Below, piece by piece: positions 47,842 to 61,500 of a DNA stretch of 64,000 nt. The notes beneath the pieces were generated by a model. It was not told the DNA's origin. It did not search any database and saw only the letters and a list, made by a program, of their open reading frames with translations. Both the position numbers and the translations under genes were made by a program. The stretch lies in NCBI RefSeq assembly GCF_003576645.1, contig NC_044917.1, forward strand, positions 12,810,536 through 12,874,535, given 5' to 3'. Every line of letters starts with the position of its first letter. Positions within the stretch are counted from its first letter, which is position 1. This stretch comes from Ipomoea triloba (lineage: Eukaryota; Streptophyta; Magnoliopsida; Solanales; Convolvulaceae).

Positions 47842-50800
47842 AATTGATAGATTAACTTCTACATTCGAAAAATAGAGAAATTACAGTAGGATGATTAACA
47901 AAAATTCAGAAAATATGTATCTAAGCCTAGGCTGGCGAAAACTGTGGAGTCTTTTTCGAGCAATTGTAATTCAATTAAGAACTTACAGCAACAATTTGAA
48001 AACCAGAGTGATATCAGAATAGCATAGATAAGTCCAAAATCAAACAATAGAACAACATGCAAGATGAATCGGCATACGATCCTTAAACACATCAAAAAAT
48101 TACGAAATCAAAATATATACTACCACAAATTCGAACCAATTCACTTAAGAATTACAGAATCATCTAGGTTTGAGCAGAAAGAATGAAAATACTTATCTGG
48201 ATTGGGAACACCGATCGTTGTAATTTGAGGAACGCCGGAAAATCGTGCTAAACAGTGAAAAAAAAAACGAATTGACATCTTCATCTATGGTGTGCTAGGA
48301 GTAGAATTCTGCACAGCTACGATAACAATTACAAGTACAACTATGAAGAATCAGATTAGCAACTATGGAGGTTTTTACATTTCAGCGCAAAAAATAGAAA
48401 TGAAGAGGATGAAATGGGGAAGGGTAAAACTGGGTAGTGTTAATATATGGGTAATTACAAGTAATTAGTTGGGTTTTCGGGTATGGGCTAATGAGCGGGT
48501 TAAAAATATGGGCAGAGTGTAATGGTAATTGTATTGGGCTCAAATAATATTATGGTAGAGTTGGACTGCAGTTCAATGGTATAAAAGTATTTATAGTATG
48601 TATTAAAGTGGTATAATAATAATGTGTTAGCCTATTTTAATACATAGCATAGTGGTATTTATAAATATACTTTGAAATTGGTATTTCTATTTAAAAATTC
48701 TCAATACCTAATGGGAATATCTTTGTGATATTTAATACATGATTTCAATATATACTTTGCCTTTAGTGATAGTATAATTTTATTCATAATTTAAGTTGTA
48801 TTTTAGTATGTTTATTTTTGTTAGATGCTCTGAACATATTAAATTCTATCTTAATTATTTCACACAATTGTACAATAAATTTAACAATATTTATCCCGTG
48901 CATCGCACGGGAACTATAAAGAAGAAATAAAAACTCATCTTGCTTGGGATATTCTCATTTAGCTTTATAATCTTCAGCTGTAATGAAAATACCCTTACAA
49001 AGGCACAGTTAAAAGTTATTTAGGTAAGAAAATTAATATTAATTAAAACCTTAATATGCATAATAGATAAAAGTATAATCACATATGCAGTACAAATATC
49101 TACTTAAAGGTCATTACGTCTAACTGTCCATTAACCAAATAACTCGAAATAAGAAATCAACAACACTAAACACCACATGCAGAACACAATTTCATAATAA
49201 GAAATCGACAACACTAAACACCACATGCAGAACACAATTTCAAAATAACCGGCAAATAAAAAGCCACAATTATAGTATAATCACATAATCAGTAAAACTC
49301 AGTTTTAATAGGACTAGGGCTAACTGTAGAGGTAAACAAATAACGTAAAATCATAGATCGAACACACTCAACACCACATGCATTTCCCAGATTTGATGAT
49401 AACTATAGATACAAAATTTTGTCATTTCAGCTCAGAAATATATCAACATATCAGTAAATTCTAAAGCCTTATTTGTTAAATTTAACAAATTATAGCAGAN
49501 ACAAGTGTTGTATTCTTCTACAGCAAGTGGTAGCAAAAAATACAAAATTGATAGATTAACTTCTACATTCGAAAAATAGAGAAATTACAGTAGGATGATT
49601 AACAAAAATTCAGAAAATATGTATCTAAGCCTAGGCTGGCGAAAACTGTGGAGTCTTTTTCGAGCAATTGTAATTCAATTAAGAACTTACAGCAACAATT
49701 TGAAAACCAGAGTGATATCAGAATAGCATAGATAAGTCCAAAATCAAACAATAGAACAACATGCAAGATGAATCGGCATACGATCCTTAAACACATCAAA
49801 AAATTACGAAATCAAAATATATACTACCACAAATTCGAACCAATTCACTTAAGAATTACAGAATCATCTAGGTTTGAGCAGAAAGAATGAAAATACTTAT
49901 CTGGATTGGGAACACCGATCGTTGTAATTTGAGGAACGCCGGAAAATCGTGCTAAACAGTGAAAAAAAAAACGAATTGACATCTTCATCTATGGTGTGCT
50001 AGGAGTAGAATTCTGCACAGCTACGATAACAATTACAAGTACAACTATGAAGAATCAGATTAGCAACTATGGAGGTTTTTACATTTCAGCGCAAAAAATA
50101 GAAATGAAGAGGATGAAATGGGGAAGGGTAAAACTGGGTAGTGTTAATATATGGGTAATTACAAGTAATTAGTTGGGTTTTCGGGTATGGGCTAATGAGC
50201 GGGTTAAAAATATGGGCAGAGTGTAATGGTAATTGTATTGGGCTCAAATAATATTATGGTAGAGTTGGACTGCAGTTCAATGGTATAAAAGTATTTATAG
50301 TATGTATTAAAGTGGTATAATAATAATGTGTTAGCCTATTTTAATACATAGCATAGTGGTATTTATAAATATACTTTGAAATTGGTATTTCTATTTAAAA
50401 ATTCTCAATACCTAATGGGAATATCTTTGTGATATTTAATACATGATTTCAATATATACTTTGCCTTTAGTGATAGTATAATTTTATTCATAATTTAAGT
50501 TGTATTTTAGTATGTTTATTTTTGTTAGATGCTCTGAACATATTAAATTCTATCTTAATTATTTCACACAATTGTACAATAAATTTAACAATATTTATCC
50601 CGTGCATCGCACGGGAACTATAAAGAAGAAATAAAAACTCATCTTGCTTGGGATATTCTCATTTAGCTTTATAATCTTCAGCTGTAATGAAAATACCCTT
50701 ACAAAGGCACAGTTAAAAGTTATTTAGGTAAGAAAATTAATATTAATTAAAACCTTAATATGCATAATAGATAAAAGTATAATCACATATGCAGTACAAA

Positions 50801-51203
50801 TATCTACTTAAAGGTCATTACGTCTAACTGTCCATTAACCAAATAACTCGAAATAAGAAATCAACAACACTAAACACCACATGCAGAACACAATTTCATA
50901 ATAAGAAATCGACAACACTAAACACCACATGCAGAACACAATTTCAAAATAACCGGCAAATAAAAAGCCACAATTATAGTATAATCACATAATCAGTAAA
51001 ACTCAGTTTTAATAGGACTAGGGCTAACTGTAGAGGTAAACAAATAACGTAAAATCATAGATCGAACACACTCAACACCACATGCATTTCCCAGATTTGA
51101 TGATAACTATAGATACAAAATTTTGTCATTTCAGCTCAGAAATATATCAACATATCAGTAAATTCTAAAGCCTTATTTGTTAAATTTAACAAATTATAGC
51201 AGA
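47755..51203. repeat. 1.7-kb direct duplicate around n at 49500
   Basis: Bases 47755-49499 (1745 bp) recur at 49501-51203 (1703 bp). The 42-base length difference is exactly the duplication at 47758-47841, absent from the second copy. The two sides otherwise appear identical wherever I compared them. Confidence 0.9.
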
Positions 51204-52811
51204 GAATCGAAGATTTTTAGGTTAAATTTAACAAATTATCACCTGCTGCGAGTGTAGAGAACCTAGGATGTTACTGTAATTTCAATTTTTCCGATGAGAG
51301 ACCTAATGAAGAATCAAGCTGAGCGAATGAAGAGAGGGCGAGATTGTTCGAGAGAAAAAGGGAGATGGAAAGCGTTTATGCAAGAGAAAGACGAGCTAGA
51401 ACGGGAAATGTGGAAATAGGAAATGGGTTTGGACGACATAGTAGGATATTCTAGAACATTTTGCCTTTACATTTATTTATTTATTTATTATTATTATTAT
51501 TCAACGTAAAATTAATCTTATTATATTATGAGGAGATTATTTTGATTTTGTATTTTTGATGTGTTTTCCCCCGTAGCGGATGGAGAGGAAGAAGACGGAG
51601 GGGAAGAGATAGAAGAGAGAGGACGAAGACGGAATGAAATAGTGGAAATGGTGTGGGTTGAAACGGGTTGGTGTTTATCTATACTTGGGTTGTATGTGGA
51701 TATTGGTCTACTTATAAAGATTGGGCTAAAACTGTACATTATTATTGTTGTTGTTGTTATTATTATAATAATTATAATTATTATTATAATTATAATTATA
51801 AGAAATTTTATATAACATTATTCGACTACTTAATATTATTTGAATAATTTTTTTGAGTTAATATTTCAAGTAATTATTTTTTACCTTACTACAATAAATT
51901 GATTGACATATTTACTTTGACTTCTGTAGAAAATTAAGTTATATTGTCCGCTAATCAAATTTCTATACAATAAACTAAAGTCATTGTAATGGAGTTGAGA
52001 AATCTCAGTTTTTTGAAAGAAAAAAAGAACATTTTTATACATGGACAATAGTATGTGATTCTATCTAGAGTTAGCAACGGTAAGAGTCCCAGACTAATGT
52101 TGTCTACAAAGAAGTTTTTAGCAGTTTGTGACTACAATTTGTAAATTTTAGTTTTAATGTTTAGGCTTTTTGTAATATTTATATCGAGTATATTTTAATG
52201 TATTTGTAATACATGAATTGAATTTATGCTTATATTAAGTTGTACAATTCTGAATTAATAGTAATATTATTAAATTGTCTAATATTCACGTGGGTAGCAT
52301 ATTAAGGTCAATTGTACGTTGATGCTTCTAACGTTAGCAATCCAATTGGATTGAAAATATTAATATGCAGTGACTCAAATACCATTAGTACTTCAGGTAC
52401 TAACATTGTTTACCATGAAATTTTTAATAATGTGTAATGTTCAATTTACATTTTATTAATTAATAATAATAAGTTTTGGTTTTTAATTTAATTTTAAATT
52501 CATGTATATATTTATTATATTTAAATTAGGTCTATCATAAAGAACTTAAAATAATTATAATAATATACTTATCTCACTATAACACAACAACAATATTTCT
52601 AATATTTAGTCCGTGCAACGCACGGGTATAATACTAGTTACATTTAATAATAGCTTAGTAAACTATTAATTGCGCTAAATTAAACTAAACAATAAAAATC
52701 TGAGCTCGGCTCACAACCCCCAAAAAATTATGTTTTTTTCTTCAATTTTTTAGTTATTATATTTATGAATGCCTTATTTAATATGAGTCAAGCTGACATA
52801 AACAAGTCGTT

Positions 52812-53385
52812 ATATCATGGATCATGGTCTAAAAACCTGCACTGTTTCTTTAAGTAAAGTAACAGCTACCGTCACATCTTAATGGAGACCCGTAAATGAA
52901 ATTATAGTTTATCTCAAATGATACTGCCTCACATTTGTTTTTATATTATCAAATGAAACTGCAGTTATATCGATATCAAATTGTAGTTGTGTTGAAAGGA
53001 AACTGTAGTGTATATAAAATGAAACTGAATAATAGTTTCACATATTTGAGTGTATATTGTCCTATGAAACTGTAGTTATATCGAAATGATATTGTAGTTG
53101 TGTTGTAATGAAACTATAGGGTATATAAAATGAAACTGAATAACAGTTTCACATATTTGAGTGTATAATATCGAATGAAACTGTAGTTATGTCGAAAAAG
53201 AAATTATAGTTGTGTTGAAAGGAAAATGCAGTGTATATAAAATGAAACTGAATATGTTATACACGCAAAGTTACTTTTTGCAGAACGACGCGGAACGAGT
53301 GCCGTGTCTTTTCATTAAAAGAAACGACATCATTTTGATGTCTGAACTATCCTGCATTGTGGATCGCGATCCACAATAAAATTTG
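52812..53385. repeat. GGTGGACCATGG repeat family, copy 3
   Basis: GTTATATCATGGATCATGG at the start and GTGGATCGCGATCCACAAT at the end bracket several modules of GAAACTGTAGTTATATCG and TGAAACTGAATAACAG. Orientation is the same as copy 1. An AAACGACATCATTTTGAT palindrome is near 53322. Confidence 0.7.
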
Positions 53386-53652
53386 CGGTCTTAAACCAAA
53401 CCATAACAATCTTGGCCCAACCCAACCTACATCCAAAGATATAATTTTTTTCTTCAATCTTTTTAGTTTAAAATTATTATCTTTATCAATTTATGTATTT
53501 ATTTTTATTATAATATAAATTACAAATCACAAATTATTTATTTACATATTTTTAATATAATAAGTATTAATCTTTATAACTATCAAAAATTTTAATTTAT
53601 AATTTTGTTTCCATATATATAATAATTACTATCATCATTAAAATAATTTATA
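53386..53652. other. AT-rich spacer
   Basis: Nothing recognisable. Confidence 0.5.
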
Positions 53653-55205
53653 TCTACTATACTAATAAGAGCCAAAGAGAGTTAGGCCAAAAATGGGTAG
53701 AAAAAACGGCGGTCAAATTATTTAATCAAATGGATGACTCAGATGAATTATTTAATCAAATAGATGGTTAAGATAATTTAGATTGATATTATTAATAGAG
53801 ATTACCTAATTTAACCTTACTTTTATGATTATCCGTTAAGTTTTCCTCTAAATATTCTCTTCTCCGTTAATATTCCGTTAACTTTTAACTTACCCATTAA
53901 TTTCTATAAGAAAGATCTTAGGTTCGAACCTCATCTCAATCAAATTTGACATAATTAAGTTTCTCACTCTTTTACTCTTATTAAATTATAAATAAATTAG
54001 TAGCTACAACAAAAATGATACATATGTATTTCTTTAATTTAGAATTATGTGTCTACAATACCTTTATTTGAAAAAATTATTCATTATCAAAAAATTAAAT
54101 TAAATAAGAGAAATAATTTTATTAGTTATATTGTCTTTATTTTCTCTCATGCAAAGATTCTTTACATTCAAATTTATCAATTGATATTCATTACATTGTC
54201 CATTATCTTATTTTTACAATATCTTGTAATTAAATATATATCAAAGTTATAGTACAAAATAATGTTATATATTTATTTACCAAGTATTTTATTAATACTA
54301 TGAAAAAGAATTTAAAATAATTTGAAGCTAATTATATTAACTACTTGGTGATTGGTTGACAAAGAGAGTACTCAAATAACTCAACAAATTGGAGCGGAAT
54401 CGCTCTATTTTACTCTTATTGAATTAAATAAATTAGTAGTTACACCAAAAAATGATACATATGCATTTCTTTAATACCATGAACAAAATAAAAAAGAATA
54501 GTTTGAAACCAATCATATTAACTACTCGGGGGATTTGTTGACAATGAAAGTACTCAAATAACCCATTACCCAGCAAATTGAAGCGAGAAACTACATTTTA
54601 ATATCTTTGGAATATATAATATTTTAAATTCTCAAATTTTTATTAATTTATTTAATCTTTTTTCTTAAATTAGGGATTTCTTTATCCACAATAACTCATT
54701 CAACAATAATGGTTGAACCAAATGAACCCCAAACAGAACACCTAAAGGAAAGTCCATAGCTCCTATATCATAATCTCATTGCATGACGTTGTCATCTATG
54801 CTACCAAGAATAACCAAATTGCAAATAACACACTACCAACAAAAAGGAAGAGAACAAATAGTAAAGATAAAGACAATGACAATGTTACTCAAAAGAGAAT
54901 TAAGAACACTTAGAAAAATTCAAATGAAAAGTAGTATTTATTTAGACTATCATTTTTAGACCAAATATTTAGACTATCGATTTTACAAGGTTGCAAACAT
55001 TTATTTTAGTAATAATTATAATGAATTTTCTATATTATCTTGGATTCATATACTTTGAGTTAGATATTTAAATAAAAAAATTCTACATTCAATTACTCAT
55101 GTATAAACTTCTCCTATATAATCTTGCATTGATATACTTTCAAATATTTATTTAAATATAAATATTGGACATTAACACATACGCGCAATGCGCGTATAAA
55201 ACTAG
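53653..55205 (+). mobile_element. Short non-autonomous Helitron
   Basis: It starts TCTACTATACTAATAAGAGCC after host A. It ends with the perfect hairpin ACGCGC-AAT-GCGCGT (55181-55195), ATAAAA and CTAG (55202-55205) before host T. The interior is AT-rich with an internal repeat of about 150 bp (54330-54420 vs 54470-54570). No coding sequence. Confidence 0.8.
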
Positions 55206-56788
55206 TTTTATAAGAAGTAACTTTGTAATATATTTATGTTTATGCTTTTCAAAATGAACCAAATAGAAAAAAAAAATTATAATTTTTCAGCCAAATAAAA
55301 AAATATTATTTTCTAATTTTAAGTCAATCACCATAAAATAAAAATGCTTTTAAAATGGATCCTTAATAAACCTATAATGACATAATGAGCATGTAGTAAT
55401 GAACCAATAGTAATGACTTAATGAACATGTAGTAGTGACTTAATAAATCTGTAATAGTATTTAATGAACCTATATTAATGGTTTAATGAATCAGTGACAT
55501 AATAAATGTGCAACAGTGACTTAACGAATTTGCAAGTAATGACTAAATAAACTTCTATGTTCAATGTTCATTAAAAAAAAAAATTTGAATATCAACATAA
55601 GTATGGTTTAAAAATCCATAAAATTTCAATTCCATTCATCCTAAAATATTTCCTGCGAAGCAAACATGCTTTATCATATTTCTTTTTCCAAGTAAGACAT
55701 TCAGTACAGATCTTGTATGTGTTCACTTTTTGGGCCAATACATCGAGTACAGTTGAGACTTGAGAGCCCCTCATGCAAAACACAACACTCTGAACTGACC
55801 CATTTTGTGTCTACAAAAGGCATCCTCTTGATGTATGAAAAGTGAAGCTACTTTTGCTTTCTATGCACTCACTGACTTAGATTTAATTTGTGTGTTTAAG
55901 TAGTGCATTTTTCTCACGCATGCTAACATTCTATGCCCACGCACTGGTCTCTTAAAAGTTTTGTGAGAGTAGCTGCAATTGACAATGTACACTTGAAACA
56001 TCTTCTATTAGTAATTTGGATCTCGTATAAGGAATCTGAGACTCAAATAGTGCACATTATACTTTTAAGATTTTTAATTTCTTTGATAAACTCTATGGTA
56101 GCTTAGTCAAGAATCATGTACAGTATATATATTATGGCAACTGATGAAAGTTCATCATTCGACATCCCTTCCTCTGTCTTCTTAAAAACATAATAAAGGA
56201 TGAGGTTATAAGAAATTTTTTTTAACTTCCAAATCCTTTGGGTGAATTTATCACCATTCTTGATCAATCAGATTATAAAATTCCTACCAAACATAAATAA
56301 TATTATTTCCGACTCCATAATACCAAAATATTATTTATACTTTCGATAAACATGCATGTCTGAACTAATATATTCAATCATTTACTAAATAAAAATTCAA
56401 CATAATAAACAAAGCATGTGATAAGATTCCATGTCTCTCTGTTTCAAATCTTGAGACTTTGATAAATAAATAGAAAGCAGACTTCATAGATTACATCTTC
56501 TTGATGTATCTTTGGTTACATGCTAGGATTTATTAATCCCCTTTTGGTGCTTGAACTAACATTTATATATTCCAAAACTTCACACTAGTAGTACCTATTA
56601 ACCAATGAAATAAATTGAATGGAGAAATAATATTCCGTATTCTATTCCCATCCCTGCAACCATATATTATTAGTGATCAAATGAAACCACCTCCCCTCGT
56701 AAAACTGTATGGACTTGTACATGCACACAATCTACTCTGGAATAGTTTGTGTGCATTCGTGTAGCCTGGGATTGAACATGCACACAAT
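55206..56788. other. Intergenic region downstream of the FMO gene
   Basis: There are interspersed AATGACTTAATGAACATGTA motifs at 55375-55560. The rest is unremarkable. A partial duplicate of the FMO 3' end lies at 56719-56790. Confidence 0.5.
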
Positions 56789-56850
56789 CTACTCTGGAAT
56801 AGTTTGTGTGCATTCGTGTAGTAATTTGTGTGCATCCATCTTAGCCTGGG
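56719..56850. repeat. Partial duplication of the FMO 3' end
   Basis: CACACAATCTACTCTGGAAT and the following bases occur twice, 57 bp apart (56721 and 56778). TAGCCTGGGATTGAA also recurs. The second unit contains the stop codon of the FMO coding sequence; the downstream unit lacks about 23 bases. Confidence 0.85.
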
Positions 56851-57407
56851 ATTGAAGCTGAGTGAAGTGAGGGCTCTGATAAGCTACTTGGAGCATTTGT
56901 TGATCATGATCATCATATGCATCCCTATATGTCTCCAAGTTGACATCTGCATTTGTGAGAGCTGATAAGCAGAGCTCCTTGCGCCATTCTTCTAGATGTG
57001 GGAATCCAATGTAGTCTGCATATTTATCACAATACTGCATGCAACATAATATATACTTTAATTAGGAGCAGCAATATAATTAATTAGTTTCCCATTTGGT
57101 TATGAGTGGAGAAATGGAGTGCTAAGTAAAAAAAAAAAAAAAAAAAAAGAAGAAGAAAAACTATGTATATTTACATCAAAATCTGCAAGGTCATGGGTAT
57201 TATGCTTATGAATGCCAGCAAGATCTCTAGACTGATAAAACTCCTTGATGGACTGCATCATATCATCCCATGATGGCAGTGCTCTTTTTCCAGACAGCAG
57301 CTGTGCTATCCATATTGCTTGGGACTCGAAGAAAGGGAACCCTATCAGCTATCACATTCATACATACAAAATAAGAAAAACCCCAATTAATTTCCTTCAA
57401 TATAATG

Positions 57408-57441
<34 letters not shown>

Positions 57442-59531
57442 TCCGAGTATAATAGTTTTGCTAGGTTTAGTCCTAAACTTTCAAATTAAACACACGTAGT
57501 TCTTCGACCTTCAAATTGTTAGCATTCATGGTCAAGTTAACCACCCATGGTCCTTCTAGGAGGATCATGACTGTTTAAAATTTGAAAGTTGAATGACCAT
57601 TATATTGGTGGTTAACTTGGACAACGGAGAGTAACAATTTGAAAGTCCAAGGATCATAGGTGATCAATTTAAAAATTTATGAGTAAAAGTGTCAAAACTA
57701 CTATACTCGGAGGATTATCTCTCTATATATATAAACTCTGATCTTCTGATCTCTTAATAGCTATTAGCTAGCTAGCTAACAACTAATGATCAATTAAGCT
57801 AATCATCATCAAGTAATGTTTTTTGTATGTATAGAAAGTTAAAGTAGTTGTGCAGAGAAAATAATGAAGGGATTTACCTTTCTTGGAATGCCTATGAATG
57901 AGAGAGAAGGAGCCAGTGAAGGAGGAAATGTGTGCTCATAGAGGGGCCCCACTCTGTCATCATCCACTACCACCATTCCTTTGGTGTCAAGAAATGGGAA
58001 GGAGTAGGAGTAACTGTTACAAAAAAGCCCACATGGGATGGATGTCTCATTATCGTTAGTTTGCTCCAAAAAAGCTCACATTCAATTCAATCATTTCTTC
58101 TAAGACTAGACTAGACTACGTCCAACCGCAGTTTATATCTTGGACCAGAATTAACTTAGTATTATGAACGCTGAATTGAAATGACGAGATACGAAATTCA
58201 TACTCGTAAGGTACAAAATTTCATAACGTAAGACACAAAAACACAACACAAGTCACATACACATGTTATATATTTACTTATTTTTTTAAATATGATTTAG
58301 GTACATAATTTGTGTTTATGGCAACATAATTTCACAACATACATAAATTTAAAAAATAAAACACAATTACTAATTTATTTCAGATACATAATTTATACTT
58401 TTAAGCTACAGAATTTCATAATGCAAGACACAAAAAACTCACAACATAAGACACATACACATACATTAAGATCCACAATGCACTATAAATTATGGTCCAT
58501 GGTATAAGAATTGACGTCCAACTTCTTACTCATACCTAAAGTTGTAATTAATAAGATTGTTATTTTCTAAGGAAACACCATGATTATCCCAATCAAACAA
58601 AGTTTATTTTAATTTTTAATTTGTGTATGCACATACTCTTTCTAGGTGTACATGCTTAATTAAGAAAGATTCATGACATTATGTTAATCACACATGCATC
58701 AATTCCATTTATGCAAGAATTTGTCATTCATTCATAGTTCTCTTAACAAAAGACAACATATGAGATTATATGCACTGTCATCTCAATTAAAATTCTAAAC
58801 TGATAGTTGGATTATGCAGTTATGTCAGTTATGCATGTTTAGGGCTAATTATTTTTTGATGGGTTCCAAGCAACACAAGCATGCGAGACAATTACTTTTT
58901 GATGGGCTGAATCATGACCTTTAACATGTGGTTAACTCTAATACCAACTTAAAGTATATGTTTAATCTCAACTAAAAGATTAAGTTGATAGTAAAATTTC
59001 AGAGCTATATTTATATATTATATGTTCAATAATACCTACCCTGTACAATATAAGATAGTATCTGCAATGATGGAGCTGCCATCCACAAACAAAACCCTTC
59101 CATCTTCTTGCAGTGACTCTATCTGCAATTTGCCATTACACTATATATGTTAACTCCAAGAATTTAACATTTTCTTCCATAATTATTATTATAAGTAATT
59201 TTAACTCAATATATATATTAATTAACCTGAGGCTGAATGTGTAGATTAGCATGCTTGGAGATGACTTTTGACAAGCCTTGAGAAATATTGTCAGGATGCT
59301 TGCAACTTAAGTGAACCTCCTTTGCTACATTTACAAGCTCCATGGAAATATCCTGCCCACTTAGTGAATTCCCAACCACCACAACCACCTAAAAGAAAAT
59401 ACTCACAATTAAAAAAAGAAAGAGAGAGAAAAGCTAGCTAGGGCTGTACTAAAATTATACATATATATAAAAGATCAGATTTGAAGTTTGTTTCAAAACA
59501 AAGTCACCTGTTCCTTAAATTGTACTGTATG

Positions 59532-59576
<45 letters not shown>

Positions 59577-61401
59577 TAATATATAGCCTTAGGTTGATTT
59601 TGTCTGCAGGGATGATTAGGAGACAACATGGGAAAAAAAAAAAAGTTAGAAAACAATTGTTTTCTGTGGGACGGTGAGTCTCACAAAAAATTAATTCTTG
59701 CAGTAAAACATCAATATTCTCTCTCCTCTCTCTTGAACCTGGACATAAAGGCTGCAAAAATCTCAAATGGGGAGGTACAGTCCAGTCCAATACAATGAAA
59801 ATTGCCACTTATAAAAATCGAATTCATATTATCGCGGGAATTATTCCCACGGAGAAGTACAATTGCCACTTGAGCTACCCTTTTGTATTAAATCAATCCA
59901 ATCATGATATATATTTTCACTGATCTAAAATATATATAATATAATGGATTACCTACCTCGTTGCGGAACGGCTCTGGAACTCTGTAAATATGGCTATGCA
60001 TCTGCTTTCTTCTCCATGCATTCATACCTTAGATAAGAAATGAAGTAAGTTGCAACGTAACTTAATTATTGACTAAGGAATGCGTGCATGTATAACATAA
60101 TTCTAATATAAGGTATTTGGTTCAACTCTCATCTTTTCTACCATGTTTTGACATGACATGAACTTTGAGAACATAATGTTTTGAATACTACTATTGCTAG
60201 GATTAAGGGATCCTATAGCTAGCAGAGAAGACTATAACCTGACTTTAACACCACTTGTTAGGATAAACGCTTACCACTTATATCAAAAGCTATAGTTACA
60301 GAGGCCCAATTTATTTCCTTATATATACTGTCACACATTTTTGAAACGTTGTAGGCTAAATTTGACTTTTACCGACCTCCGCCCAACAATTCCCAATCGC
60401 CGAGTACTAGACTTGTCCTTTACCGAACTTCGCCCAACAACTATAATCTATTTTGTTGAAGCTTTTTTTTGGGGGGACTAGCTACTTTTTGAATTTTCTT
60501 GACTTGTGACTTTAACTTTGTGATTGATCTAGAAAAAAACAATTTAGAAAAAAAAAAAAAACATACTCCCTCTTTCCCATTTTATGTGTCTAACTGGTTC
60601 AGTTAACGAGGCTTATTTGTAATCTCATTTTTAATAATATTAAGTTTAATATTAGTATACAAAATTTATATATTTAGAAACTACACTAAAAGCACTATTA
60701 AACATACAAAATCAAATTTAAAATACTACAGAAAAAGAGTTGATTAGACTAATGAATAGTAAGTAGGACAGATAAAATGGGACATATATAGGAAGTGCAT
60801 AGATTGACAAACCTTTGATCTGAGGCAATCTGGGATGAGAATAATGACCAGAGGCCACCACCACAGCATCAAACACATGTTCCACCACCTTATTCTCATT
60901 ACCACTACCCTTATTCTTCTCTTTGGTTTTCACAATCCATCTCATATTACTCCCAATTGCAACCTCCTCCTCATCATCATTCACCATTATCCCAACATAC
61001 TCCACCCTTGTATTGAACCTTATCATCTCTCTCAACCCAAAAAACTCTGCAAAATCGCGCAAATATGAGAGCAGTTCCTCATGGCCTGGAAATCTCCTTT
61101 GGTCCCTTCCTTTCTTGGTGATAAAAGGGAAGTCAGAGAAACCCATAATCTCTCTTGGAGATATAAGCCTCAATGACTCATAAATGCTACTGTGGACCTT
61201 CAAGAAATCAGGAGTCCTTCCCAAGGGATCTTCACCTTCAACTTGGGCATCATATAGCCATTGCCCTCCAACATCATGGTTTTGCTCAAAAACCACCACC
61301 TTGTGCCCTTCCTTCCTTAGCTCCCTTGCTGCCACCAGCCCTGAGGGACCGCCACCCACTACACATACATTCTTTGACGACACATTTCTCTCAGAAACCA
61401 T
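56789..61401 (-). CDS. Flavin-containing monooxygenase, FMO GS-OX-like (seven exons)
   Basis: Exons on the minus strand: 61401-60813, 60027-59957, 59388-59227, 59122-59040, 58013-57878, 57348-57175, 57034-56789. All introns are GT-AG, phases match, and the product is 486 aa without internal stops. FAD-binding GGGPSG is at residues 16-21, GGQW follows at about 46, NADPH-binding GNSLSG at 226-231 and CTGYSYSFPFL near 300. The FMO fingerprint (F/W-x-G-x3-H-x3-Y) reads W201-R-R203-KQM-H207-SHI-Y211, so its glycine is Arg. The family uses NADPH and O2 to S-oxygenate thioethers (methylthioalkyl glucosinolates in Brassicaceae); outside that family the substrate is unknown. Cytosolic, no signal peptide. 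A TATA box (CTATAAAACC) lies about 90 bases upstream. Confidence 0.92.
57440..57713. mobile_element. MITE in FMO intron 5 (TTTAGTCCTAAA family, copy 3)
   Basis: It begins CCTCCGAGTATAATAG and ends CTATACTCGGAGG, inverted. The inner TTTAGTCCTAAACTTTCAAA is as in the copies at 23591 and 34228. It is next to a (TA)n tract at 57413-57439. Confidence 0.8.
59531..59573. repeat. (TA)n microsatellite in FMO intron 2
   Basis: An AT dinucleotide run preceded by GTATGTATGTA. Confidence 0.95.
60564..60797. mobile_element. Stowaway-like MITE in FMO intron 1
   Basis: It starts TACTCCCTCTTTCCCATTTT and ends AAATGGGACATATATAGGAAG, inverted, with the CTCCCTC-type terminus of plant Tc1/mariner MITEs. It lies about 15 bases from the exon 1 donor. 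Confidence 0.65.
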
Positions 61402-61490
61402 GGCTATAGCTAATTTAATTTGTATATTTGTAAAACTTGCTTATATATTGATGATGATGATGGAGTGAAAAATGGTGGGAGAGTTGAGGG

Positions 61491-61500
61491 GGTTTTATAG
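61491..61500 (-). promoter_or_regulatory. TATA box of the FMO gene
   Basis: CTATAAAACC on the minus strand, about 90 bases upstream of the ATG, leaves room for a short leader. Confidence 0.55.

Larger units (their letters stand above)
45745..52636 (+). mobile_element. Helitron (non-autonomous), inflated by an internal duplicate
   Basis: It starts TCTTCTATAATAAAAAAGCC after host A (45744) and ends with hairpin CCGTGCAACGCACGG, a short spacer and CTAG (52633-52636) before host T, as Helitrons insert between A and T. A second terminal-type hairpin CCCGTGCATCGCACGGG lies inside at 48894-48910, and again at its duplicate (50598-50614), so the pairing of ends is uncertain. About 1.7 kb is duplicated around the n at 49500. 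No Rep/helicase is present. Confidence 0.6.

Noticed and set aside
47895..49799. Identical 66-codon minus-strand ORF occurring twice
   Set aside because: The repetition comes from the probable false duplication; the ORF itself has no recognisable homology.
51521..51815. ORFs on both strands near 51.6 kb
   Set aside because: No homology; the plus ORF ends in AT-repeat-derived isoleucines, and the region is the Helitron 3' part.
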